From JASHPR01 sp963833885 (GTDB lineage: Bacteria; Actinomycetota; Actinomycetes; Streptosporangiales; Streptosporangiaceae): a DNA stretch of 55,489 bases. Under the pieces are notes generated by a model. The model did no database searches. It was not told where the DNA came from and saw only the letters and a list, made by a program, of their open reading frames with translations. The translations under genes were made by a program, and so were the position numbers. Below, piece after piece: positions 42,311 to 51,080 of this stretch; within the stretch, counting starts at the first letter, position 1, and every line of letters starts with the position of its first letter. Location: assembly GCA_963833885.1 (NCBI GenBank), contig CAWHZU010000021.1, forward strand, positions 1 through 55,489, in the 5' to 3' direction.

Positions 42311-43705
42311 ATGAGTGACGTTGTCGAGCAGTACACAATCACGCCCATCCCGGACACGCAGCGCTTCGGCACCGCGCGCGGCCTGTTCCCGTTCTGGTTC
42401 ACCGCCAACTCCTCTGCGTTCACGATCGTCCTCGGCGCGATCGGGATCGAGCTCGGCCTGGGCTTAGTGCCGACGATCGTGGCGATCGTGGCGGGCGGCG
42501 CCGTCGGCGGGGTGTTCATGGCGTACCACTCCGCCCAGGGACCCAAGCTCGGCGTGCCGCAGCTGATCCAGAGCCGCGCGCAGTTCGGCTTCTACGGTGC
42601 GCTGCTGCCGAACTTCCTGATCTGGCTGATCTTCCTCGGCTACATCGTCGGGGAGAACGTCCTGGCCGCGCAGGCGCTCGCGGGCCTGTGGCACATCACC
42701 TACGCCGAGGCCATGGTGATCGCCTGCTTCGTGACCTGGGTGGTGGTGTTCTTCGGCTACCGGATCATGCACGACCTCAACCGGGTGACGGCCGTGCTCG
42801 CGCTGGTTCTGTTCGCCGTCCTGCTGGTGCGCCTGCTGCAGCATGCCAGCGGCACCACGATCGACATGACCGGGTTCCACTTCTCGACCTGGCTGCTGTT
42901 CTTCTCGATCAACGTCAGCGGCCAGGTGGGCTGGGCGCCTTATGTCTCCGACTACTCCCGCTACCTGCCGTCCAGCACCAGCGCCCGGCAGACGTTCTGG
43001 TACACCTACTCCGGCAGCGTCAGCAGCGCCGTGATCTTCGCGACGCTCGGGGCGGTGGCGGGCACGTTCGCGCTCAAGGACCTGGAGTTCAACTCCGTCG
43101 GCTACCTGGCCGGCCTGGTCCCCGGGGTCGCCTCGCTGGCCACGATCGTGCTGCTGCTCTCGATCGTGGCAGGCAACGCGATCAACCTGTACAGCCCGCT
43201 GCTGGCCGGCGTCGCCATTGCGTCAAAGGACGGCGGCGCGGCCCCGAGCGTGGTGGTGCGTGGCATCGGCACGGCGGTGATCATGGCGGTGACCGGCTAC
43301 CTGGCCACCGTGGTCTCGGCCAACTTCGTCCTCGACGTATCGGACTTCATCTCATTCCTGCTCTACATCGTGATCCCGTGGTCGGCCATCAACCTGGTCG
43401 ACTACTACCTGGTCCGCCACGGCCGCTACGACGTCGGGGCCATCTTCGAGGTCAACGGCAGGTACGGGAGCGTCAACTGGCGGACCGTGCTGGTTTTCCT
43501 CGTCGGGTTCGCGGCGGAGATCCCGTTCATGAACGCGGCGTACCCGGCGTTCGAGGGCCCGGTCGCGAAGGCCTTTGGCGGCGCCGACATCTCCTGGCTG
43601 ATCGGCTTCGTGGTGGCGGGCGGCCTCTATTACCTGGTCACGCCCCGCCAGCCGAGGGACCGTAAGATCGCCAGCGGCGCCACCGGGATGGCCGCGGCCG
43701 ACTGA
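42311..43705 (+). CDS. NCS1-family nucleobase:cation symporter
   Basis: 464 residues with 12 membrane segments, belonging to the NCS1 (cytosine/purine/allantoin/thiamine permease) family. Landmarks are the cytoplasmic N-terminus SDVVEQYTITPIPDTQRFG, the segment HSAQGPKLGVPQLIQSRAQF and the GWAPYVSDYSRYLP motif that lines the transport path. The substrate is not resolved. AGGGG precedes the ATG. An imperfect dyad GAATGG/CCATTC at 42257-42283 lies in the 113-bp upstream gap. It is the functional member of a tandem pair whose first copy is a pseudogene. It converges with the response regulator, with 4 bp between the stops. Confidence 0.9.
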   Translation: MSDVVEQYTITPIPDTQRFGTARGLFPFWFTANSSAFTIVLGAIGIELGLGLVPTIVAIVAGGAVGGVFMAYHSAQGPKLGVPQLIQSRAQFGFYGALLPNFLIWLIFLGYIVGENVLAAQALAGLWHITYAEAMVIACFVTWVVVFFGYRIMHDLNRVTAVLALVLFAVLLVRLLQHASGTTIDMTGFHFSTWLLFFSINVSGQVGWAPYVSDYSRYLPSSTSARQTFWYTYSGSVSSAVIFATLGAVAGTFALKDLEFNSVGYLAGLVPGVASLATIVLLLSIVAGNAINLYSPLLAGVAIASKDGGAAPSVVVRGIGTAVIMAVTGYLATVVSANFVLDVSDFISFLLYIVIPWSAINLVDYYLVRHGRYDVGAIFEVNGRYGSVNWRTVLVFLVGFAAEIPFMNAAYPAFEGPVAKAFGGADISWLIGFVVAGGLYYLVTPRQPRDRKIASGATGMAAAD

Positions 43706-43709
43706 GCAG

Positions 43710-44378
43710 CTAGCCCAGATCGTGCTTGCGGGCGTAGCGGATGGCGGCAGCGCGGTCCGGCGAACCGGTCTTGGCGAAGATCCGGTTGATGTGGCTCTTG
43801 ACCGTGTGTGCGCTCAGAAAGAGATCGGCCGCGATGTCGGGGTTGGCCTTGCCCCGGGCGATCAGGCACAGGATCTCAGCTTCCCGCTGGGTCAGCCCGT
43901 CGGGGAGCTTGCGGGGCGGCGCCTTTCCCGGTCCCGCCGCGGCGGCGAGCAGCGTTGCCTGAACCGCCGGGTCGAGCACGACAAGGCCGGTCGCGGCGGT
44001 GCGCAGCGCCTGGGCGATCTCGGCCCGGTCCGCGTCCTTGGTGAGGTAGCTGCGCGCACCGGCCTGCAGGGCAGCCAGGATCGACGAGTCGTCGGCGAAC
44101 GTGGTGAGGACCACGACCGCCACGTCCGGATGCTCACCGGTAAGCCGGCGCGTGGTCTCGATGCCGTCGAGCACCGGCATGTGCAGGTCGAGCAGGATCG
44201 CGTCGGGACGGGTCTGGCCGACGACCTGCAGGGCCTGCTCGCCGTTGGCGGCCGAACCGACCACCTCGATGTCGGGCAGCAGGTCGAGCAGCACGACGAG
44301 TCCTTCCCGCACGCTCGCCTGGTCGTCGGCGACGACGATACGCAGCGTTGCGGTTGGCCGCCCGGGCTCCAGAGTCAT
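43710..44378 (-). CDS. NarL/LuxR-family response regulator (system 2)
   Basis: 222 residues. The receiver domain has Asp18/Asp19, phosphoacceptor Asp64 (ILLDLHMP), a conserved Thr in VLTTF and Lys in YLTKD. The C-terminal LuxR helix-turn-helix is LTQREAEILCLIARGKANPD through HTVKSHINRIFAKTG. It overlaps the kinase gene by 4 nt (ATGA), so kinase and regulator are coupled. Inverted copies of an 11-bp repeat at the upstream edge of the operon are candidate binding sites. Confidence 0.9.
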   Translation of the reverse strand: MTLEPGRPTATLRIVVADDQASVREGLVVLLDLLPDIEVVGSAANGEQALQVVGQTRPDAILLDLHMPVLDGIETTRRLTGEHPDVAVVVLTTFADDSSILAALQAGARSYLTKDADRAEIAQALRTAATGLVVLDPAVQATLLAAAAGPGKAPPRKLPDGLTQREAEILCLIARGKANPDIAADLFLSAHTVKSHINRIFAKTGSPDRAAAIRYARKHDLG

Positions 44379-45604
44379 TGCGGGACCTCCGCCACCACGA
44401 CCCAGTCGCCGCCGGTCCGGCCCGCGCTCAGCGTTCCGTCAAGGAGCAGCAGTCGCTCGCGCAGTCCGGTGAGCCCGTAGCGGCCGTTCACCGTGGCGAG
44501 CCCCGCCTCATCGGGGTCGTGGCCGTTCTCGCCGAGGTGGTTGACCACCTTGAGGCTGGTGCTGTCCTTCGCGTAGTCCAGGCGGATCTGCACGGGCTGA
44601 TGCGGCGCATGCTTGGCCGTGTTGACGAGCGCCTCCTGCGCGGTCCTGGTGATGGCCAGCCCGGCATCGGGCGGCAGCGACCGCGGCGCGCCGGTGACCT
44701 CAAGGGTCACCCTGGCACCGTGGCGGCGCTGGTGAGCGGCGCTGAGCTCGGCCAGCCCCTCGGGCAGCGGCAGGGTGTCGCCGCGCAGGGCGTGGACGGC
44801 CCGGCGGGTCTCGCTGAGCCCGTCGGTGGCCATCCGCTGCGCCTGGTCCAGGATCTCGACCGCCCGCGCCTCGTCATGCTGGTCGGTGAGCACGGCCCGG
44901 GCGGCCTGGATGTTCAGCGCCAGGGCGCCGAGCGAGTGCGCGAGCACGTCGTGGATCTCGCGCGCGATCCTGGCGCGCTCACCCAGCGCCGCCACGGTCG
45001 CCTGCTCCTCCCGCAACTGGTCCGCCTTGGCCAGCAACACCGCCGACTGCTCGGCCCTGAGCCGGTGATCGCGCCGGTTGAGGCCGAGCAGCAGCCCGGC
45101 GAGCAGGGCGGCCGGGTACCCGATGAGTCCCCAGATGTCCGTGCCCCAGGACAGCGCGAGCGACTCAAACCCGAGCGTGCCCAGCGCCGCCACGATCCAG
45201 CCGACCGCCAGGCTGTCGGCGCTGCCCGCCGATATCGCGGCGATGAGGGCCAGGTCGAGGAAGTTCCCGCCGGTCTTTGTGGCCGCTGCCGCGCCGCTCA
45301 CCAGCGCCATCGTCCCGAGGATCCAGGGCACGCACCGGGGCCGGAATTTCGGCAGATAGTCGACGGCCGCCCACGCCGCCATCATCGCGGCCGAGACCGT
45401 GAACGCCACGACCTGCAAGGTGACCTGAGTGCCACGGTCCGAGGTGTGCGGCGGCCAGCTTGACGTGAACGTGATCAGGCCGACGAAGGCCAGTATGGCG
45501 GTCCGCGCCGTAATGTTCGCGACCCGCAGCAGGCTGGCCCGCGCCATGACGTTCGGGACCCACTGCATAATCGCATTATCGCTGGCTGCCGCCGCAATGG
45601 TCAT
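44375..45604 (-). CDS. NarL-type sensor histidine kinase (system 2)
   Basis: 409 residues from the ATG at 45604. About five to six membrane segments form the sensor (ITARTAILAFVGLITFTS; TLQVVAFTVSAAMMAAWAAV; LDLALIAAISAGS; LIGYPAALLAGLLLGL). A coiled linker follows, then HisKA_3 with phosphoacceptor His218 in RIAREIHDVLAHS and HATPase (TAQEALVNTAKHA; NGRYGLTGLRERL). The frame is open to an ATG at 45649, but that start would put the 11-bp inverted repeat inside the gene and has no ribosome-binding site. A start at 45604 or 45568 is therefore preferred. Confidence 0.82.
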   Translation of the reverse strand: MTIAAAASDNAIMQWVPNVMARASLLRVANITARTAILAFVGLITFTSSWPPHTSDRGTQVTLQVVAFTVSAAMMAAWAAVDYLPKFRPRCVPWILGTMALVSGAAAATKTGGNFLDLALIAAISAGSADSLAVGWIVAALGTLGFESLALSWGTDIWGLIGYPAALLAGLLLGLNRRDHRLRAEQSAVLLAKADQLREEQATVAALGERARIAREIHDVLAHSLGALALNIQAARAVLTDQHDEARAVEILDQAQRMATDGLSETRRAVHALRGDTLPLPEGLAELSAAHQRRHGARVTLEVTGAPRSLPPDAGLAITRTAQEALVNTAKHAPHQPVQIRLDYAKDSTSLKVVNHLGENGHDPDEAGLATVNGRYGLTGLRERLLLLDGTLSAGRTGGDWVVVAEVPQ

Positions 45605-45620
45605 CGCCCCGTAAGCCGAT

Positions 45621-45666
45621 CCCGGTATGAGATCGCGCCGGCGCCTCATACCGGGCTCATACCGGG
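45621..45666. promoter_or_regulatory. three copies of an 11-bp element upstream of kinase-regulator operon
   Basis: CCCGGTATGAG at 45621-45631 is the exact reverse complement of CTCATACCGGG at 45645-45655, which is immediately repeated at 45656-45666. The inverted pair has a 13-nt spacer. All three copies are perfect. Placed upstream of the chosen kinase start, they look like binding sites for the cognate response regulator or another dimeric factor. A hairpin is the alternative. Confidence 0.65.
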
Positions 45667-45770
45667 CGCCGCGGAAACCGGCCCGGCGGGCTGACGCTCT
45701 CCTCGGTGAACCCGGCGAAGCTGAGTGACCAGGGACGGGCAGCTACCGCGAGCCAGAAAGAAGTCGTGAC

Positions 45771-45932
45771 GTGATCTTCCTGATTCATCTGCTCGAGCAC
45801 CTGGGTGTTCCCTCGGGGGCGGCCATTGCCATCGTCATAGCTGGCAGGAAGGTCCTCAAGGCCGGCACCTCGAGGATGGGCCCGCACCGCGACCGTGACC
45901 GCGACCGGAGGTCTGTCCGCGGCTACCGCTGA
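45771..45932 (+). CDS. possible 53-residue small protein
   Basis: A GTG start at 45771 opens 53 codons with GC-rich third positions. The N-terminus is hydrophobic (IFLIHLLEHLGVPSGAAIAI then VIAG) and the tail strongly basic (HRDRDRDRRSVRGYR), like a small membrane-associated peptide. GAAAGAAG lies about 8 nt upstream. It fills part of the 414-bp gap between the divergent kinase and ROK genes, where nothing else was seen apart from the 11-bp repeats. No family is recognised and chance cannot be excluded. Confidence 0.3.
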   Translation: MIFLIHLLEHLGVPSGAAIAIVIAGRKVLKAGTSRMGPHRDRDRDRRSVRGYR

Positions 45933-46018
45933 GCGCAGGCGCACGTCGCCGATCCCGGCGGCAGACGGGCGGGCCGGATCGCTCTAGTATCAACGCGTGA
46001 GGCGGCCCGGGAGGCGAC

Positions 46019-47047
46019 ATGAGTGACCCTGACAAGTGGGTGGTGGTCGGCCTCGACAACGGCGGAACGACGAACAACGCCACCGTGCTCGACTCCGAGG
46101 ACCGGTTCCTCGTCGACCGGATGGTCGAGACGCCCAGCTACGTTCGGGAGGGGCCGGAAAAGGCGATCGAGGCGCTGGCCCTGTCGTTCGAGCAGGTTCT
46201 CGAGCTGACCGGGACGCCGCGGGAGATCGTGCGCGCGGTGGGCCTGGACACTCCGGGCCCGGTAAGCGGCGAGGGCGTGATCTCGTCCCGCGGGGCGACG
46301 AACTTCGGCAACCCGGAATGGCGCGGCTTCGACGTCCGCGGCGCGCTGGAGCGGGCCCTCGGCATCCGGGTGGTGTACAACAACGATGCCAACGCGGCGG
46401 CGCTGTACGCGCACCACGTGTTCTTCGGCGCCGGGGGAGAGGCCGACCGGAGCTCCTCGGTGTCCGCGATCATCGGCACCGGCCTCGGCGGCGGCGTGAT
46501 CGAGCGCGGCCAGGTGGTGCAGGGAGCGGCCGGCATGGCTGGCGAGCTCGGGCACGTCTGGATCCCGATGGACGGTCTGCTCGGTCCCGGGCAGCCGGTC
46601 CCGGTGTGCAACTGCGGCCTGTCCGGAGACGCCGAGAGCGTCGCCTCGCTGACCGGGATCGAGAAGAACCTGCTGCCGTACTGGCTGTCCCGGTTTCCCG
46701 AGCACGAGCTCACCGGGATCAGTCCCAAGGGCACCGCGGCGAAGCTGGTCCGCGGGTACGGCGAGGCCGGCGACGAGCTGGCGCTCGAGATCTTCACGCA
46801 GCAGGCCATGGCCGTCGGGCGGCTGTTCTCGATCGCCGCCAATTTCACCGACCCGGACGTGTACTTCGTCGGTGGCGGCGTGGTCGAGGCGGCGCCGCAG
46901 TTCCGTGACTGGTTCCTGGACCGGGTGCGCGAGCACACGATCCTGCGCGAGGAGCAGGAACGGGCCGCGCGCATTGCCCTGGTTCCCGACCTCGATATGG
47001 CGGGGGCGCGGGGTTCCGCGATCGCGGCCAGCGCCGCCGTCCGCTAG
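46019..47047 (+). CDS. ROK-family sugar kinase
   Basis: A 342-residue ROK (repressor/ORF/kinase) sugar kinase without an N-terminal DNA-binding domain, so a kinase such as glucokinase. It has the ATP phosphate loop LDNGGTTNNATVLD, the sugar-binding and catalytic Asp in YNNDANAAAL, IGTGLGGGVIERG, and the GELGHVW motif with the zinc-ligand His. The usual CxCGxxGCxE zinc motif reads CNCGLSGDAES: two cysteines remain and the third is Asp, so zinc binding may be altered. GGGAGG lies 4 nt before the ATG. No sugar transporter is adjacent. Confidence 0.85.
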   Translation: MSDPDKWVVVGLDNGGTTNNATVLDSEDRFLVDRMVETPSYVREGPEKAIEALALSFEQVLELTGTPREIVRAVGLDTPGPVSGEGVISSRGATNFGNPEWRGFDVRGALERALGIRVVYNNDANAAALYAHHVFFGAGGEADRSSSVSAIIGTGLGGGVIERGQVVQGAAGMAGELGHVWIPMDGLLGPGQPVPVCNCGLSGDAESVASLTGIEKNLLPYWLSRFPEHELTGISPKGTAAKLVRGYGEAGDELALEIFTQQAMAVGRLFSIAANFTDPDVYFVGGGVVEAAPQFRDWFLDRVREHTILREEQERAARIALVPDLDMAGARGSAIAASAAVR

Positions 47048-47117
47048 AACTGAACCGCTTTCATTCTCCCGAACCACCGCGCACCTGCGGTGAGGGCGAG
47101 CGTGTGATGAAGGGAGC

Positions 47118-48287
<1,170 letters not shown>

Positions 48288-48646
48288 CGCCGCGTCCTCT
48301 CCTCGCCCTCTCTCCGGCCAGCCAACCACGGCCGCCGCGCCCCCGACCACCCCAGACCCGCACCCGCCTGCACAGCCTGGTCCGCCTCCGCCGTCGTGGT
48401 TTCAATAGGGTGAAGGGACCCAGGCTGTTGCTGTTGGAACAGCGTGGGACCCACGACACTGTTGTGCCGCCGGGGAGTCCCCGCGGCCCCGCCGTGCCGC
48501 GCCCCGAACGGCAGCAAAGTGCCGGCGCTGTCGCTCCTGCGACAGCAACGAGCCGGCGCTGCCAATAAATGCGGGCAGGCGGTTCCCCACAAGCGCCCGA
48601 TTTGTTCTGGTTTGCCGAGTGGGAGGGTGGAGCTGCGGGTTTCGGG
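48288..48646. other. 359-bp structured non-coding region
   Basis: No coding frame was recognised. Two hairpins stand out. AACAG-CGTGGG-A-CCCACG-ACA-CTGTT occupies 48438-48463. GCTGTCGC-TCCT-GCGACAGC at 48527-48546 is a perfect 8-bp stem bracketed by direct repeats of GCCGGCGCTG at 48521-48530 and 48552-48561. The region is downstream of the membrane-protein gene and upstream of the acyl-CoA dehydrogenase gene, both on the minus strand, so terminator and promoter functions are both expected. A small RNA is possible. Confidence 0.4.
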
Positions 48647-49147
48647 TCAGCGCAGGATCTCGACGAGCAGCACCCAGGCGTTGATCAGGCCGAAGATGAC
48701 CGCGGCCAGTACGGCGGGCACGAGCCAGTACAGCCCGCCCCCGCTCTCGGCAAGCAGCGTCGCCCCGGCCGTCGCCAGGCAGCCGCAGGTCGCGATGTCC
48801 GGGATGATCCGGCTGAACAGCCACGTCATCCTGGTCTCCTGCTCCGACAGCGGTACCCGAGCATCGGTCACCAGCAGGAACGTGCCGACGACCAGCCCGA
48901 TCACCAGCAGTTCCCAGGCCAGCGCCGTTCTTGGCTGCCCGGGAACGATCAGCAGCAGCGCGGTGACCAGGGGCAGGGCGAACAGGATCAGCGTCGTCGC
49001 GGCTCGGTGCGGCAGGCCAGGGAACTGCAGGATGCGCTCAATGTTGATCGAGATCGCGACGAACAGCAGCCCGGCCAGGGCAGCCGCTGCCCCGGTCGTC
49101 GCGACCCCGAAATCGGCCCAGTGCTCTGCCGCGTACGCGACGCCCAT
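48647..49147 (-). CDS. conserved membrane protein of unknown function
   Basis: 166 residues with about four to five membrane segments (GAAAALAGLLFVAISINIER; TTLILFALPLVTALLLIV; WELLVIGLVVGTFLLV; YWLVPAVLAAVIFGLINAWV). The AALAGLLFVAISINIERIL segment is familiar from small actinobacterial membrane proteins without assigned function. GAGGAAG lies 5 nt before the ATG at 49147; the frame extends upstream but that part has no membrane or coding character. It is separated from the divergent RIO kinase by about 190 bp. Confidence 0.75.
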   Translation of the reverse strand: MGVAYAAEHWADFGVATTGAAAALAGLLFVAISINIERILQFPGLPHRAATTLILFALPLVTALLLIVPGQPRTALAWELLVIGLVVGTFLLVTDARVPLSEQETRMTWLFSRIIPDIATCGCLATAGATLLAESGGGLYWLVPAVLAAVIFGLINAWVLLVEILR

Positions 49148-49341
49148 CCCCACTTCCTCTCCCCCGGGCAGGCCAGCGCGCTCTAATTCGGTTGCCGTCG
49201 CCGCCGGTCGCGTGGCACGCTCGGGCGGACCAGACAGTACCGGTGCTGCCGGTCGAGCGGAAGGGAGGCCCGACATGGCCATTTGCGTTGCGCGGCTCGT
49301 GCCGCCTTCACTGACCACCGCTCGCCAGAGGAGCACCCGCA

Positions 49342-50292
49342 GTGCCCGACTATGCGTTCAACCACCGCGCCAGGAGGCGCTTCCGACCTAACGGCGACGA
49401 CGAGTTCGCCTTCGCCGAGTACGACGAACCATCCTTCGCCAAGCGGGACCGGCATCGCCGCAGGCTGCCTGCCGCGGACGCCTTTGACGCCGCAGACGGC
49501 GTCCCCGAGGGCGATCGCTGGTCCACCTGGGATCAGCCGTCTGCCAGCGAGCGCGGGCCTCGTCCCTATCCTGCCTGGCTGGTCACCGAGCTCGGCGCGG
49601 TGGACACCGAGCTCGGGCTGGTGAAGACCGGCAAGGAGGCCGACGTCTTCCTGGTCCGCCGCGGCGTGCCGGAGACCGGCCGGTCCTGTCTGCTGGCCGC
49701 CAAGCGGTACCGCGCCGCCGAGCGCAAGATGTTCCACCGCGACAGTGCGTACCTGGAGGGCCGCAGGACCCGGGAGTCCCGGGTCGGCCGGGCCATGGCC
49801 AACCGCAGCTCGGCCGGGCGGGAGATGATCGCCACCCAGTGGGCCGGCGCCGAGTTCGCCGCGATGTGCCAGCTGCACGCCGTCGGCGCTCCGGTGCCCT
49901 ACCCGGTGCAGGTGATCGGCACCGAGGTGCTGATCGAGTTCGTCGGCGAGCCCGACGGCACGGCCGCTCCCCGGCTGGCCGAAACCCGGCCGGAGGGCAG
50001 CGAGCTGGCGGACCTCTGGGACCAGCTGGTGCAGGCACTGGTCACGCTGGCCAGGCTCGGCCTTGCCCACGGCGACATGTCCGCCTACAACCTGCTCGTC
50101 CACCGCGGCCGCCTGGTGATGATCGACCTGCCGCAGGTCGTCGACGTGATCGCGAACCCGGGTGGCCCGGGGTTCCTCGAACGCGACGCAACGAACGTGG
50201 CCAGGTGGTTCACGGCCCGCGGCCTGGCCGGCGCCGCGCCCTGCCCGGACGATCTGGCCGCGCTGCTGAGCGCGGAGGCGGGCCTGCGCTGA
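49342..50292 (+). CDS. RIO1-type serine/threonine kinase
   Basis: 316 residues. An N-terminal charged, probably disordered tail of about 85 residues precedes a RIO kinase domain. The ATP loop is KTGKEADVFLVRRG (RIO1: STGKEANVY), with catalytic Lys in AAKRY. The catalytic loop is LAHGDMSAYNLLVH (RIO1: HGDLSEYN), and the metal-binding Asp is in MIDLPQVVD. RIO kinases act in ribosome maturation in archaea and eukaryotes; the bacterial role is poorly known. The GTG start has GAGGAG 8 nt upstream. The TetR gene converges on it from the right. Confidence 0.88.
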   Translation: MPDYAFNHRARRRFRPNGDDEFAFAEYDEPSFAKRDRHRRRLPAADAFDAADGVPEGDRWSTWDQPSASERGPRPYPAWLVTELGAVDTELGLVKTGKEADVFLVRRGVPETGRSCLLAAKRYRAAERKMFHRDSAYLEGRRTRESRVGRAMANRSSAGREMIATQWAGAEFAAMCQLHAVGAPVPYPVQVIGTEVLIEFVGEPDGTAAPRLAETRPEGSELADLWDQLVQALVTLARLGLAHGDMSAYNLLVHRGRLVMIDLPQVVDVIANPGGPGFLERDATNVARWFTARGLAGAAPCPDDLAALLSAEAGLR

Positions 50293-50317
50293 GGAGGGCC
50301 GTGCGGAGGCCGGGCCG

Positions 50318-50928
50318 TCAGGGCCGGGGCCGGCGTTGACCGCCGAGAGCAGGAAGTCGACAAGCTGGTCGGCGTAGCGCGTCGCGTCCGCGCGCAGCGC
50401 GTCGCGCCGGTCGTTGGGCGTGCTCTGAACGTGCGTGGTCGCGCCGCCGACCAGCGTGTCGAGCAGCAAGGTGATCGAGGTGTCCCTGGGGATCTCGCCG
50501 CGCGCGATGCCGCGGCGGACGATGCCCCGGGCCGCCAGGACCTGGGACTTGCGCAGCGCGCTGAGCCGGTCGGCGAGGCCGGGGATCAGGTCGCCCTCCA
50601 GGTTGAGGCGCATCGCCGCCCGCCCGGCGTCGCCAAGGTAAAGGTCGAGCATCTGCCGGGCCAGCCTGACCAGGTCCTCGCGCAGCGAGCCGGTGTCGAC
50701 CTCGTCGATGATGCCCACCCGCACCCGCAGCGCGTCGACGAGCAGCGCCTCCTTGGTGTGCCACCGCAGGTAGATGGAGGCCTTGCCGACGCTGGCCCGC
50801 TTGGCGACGGCCTCGACGCTGAATCCGGCCCAGCCTGCCTCGCCGAACAGCGTTATCGCGGCGTCCGCGACCCGGCGGTCGACGTCGGGGTCACGGGGGC
50901 GGCCAGCCTGCGCCGGGCTGATCGTCAC
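50318..50928 (-). CDS. TetR-family regulator with missing native stop
   Basis: About 200 residues of TetR. The helix-turn-helix spans VADAAITLFGEAGWAGFSVE through ASVGKASIYLRWHTKEALLV, and the ligand domain ends near ADQLVDFLLSAVNAG. The GTG start has GGAGG 7 nt upstream. The frame does not stop at the end of the domain: it stays open to 49183 (581 codons in all), antisense through the whole RIO kinase gene. A TGA at 50318-50320 in another frame would end the protein at a normal length, which suggests a lost stop or a small indel; I end the feature there. It diverges from the glycosyltransferase gene. Confidence 0.75.
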
Positions 50929-51080
50929 GCTTGAACCTCCTGTCGCCGTTCACCGCCATCATGACCGGGGCCCCCGCCGGGGTCAGGCGAGTGTGAAGAT
51001 TTGTACCATGGGTAGTAGCTCGACCACAAAGGGTCACTGAAGGATCAACGGCAGGCGCATTCGGCGGGGGATGTGATCGC
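50929..51080. promoter_or_regulatory. divergent upstream region, TetR / glycosyltransferase
   Basis: 152 bp between divergent genes. TACCATGGGTA at 51004-51014 is a short dyad (TACC/GGTA arms) that could be a TetR operator. ATGACCGGGGCCCCC at 50961-50975 resembles a palindromic sequence at about 27981. GGGGGA at about 51066-51071 is the likely ribosome-binding site for the TTG start. Confidence 0.35.
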
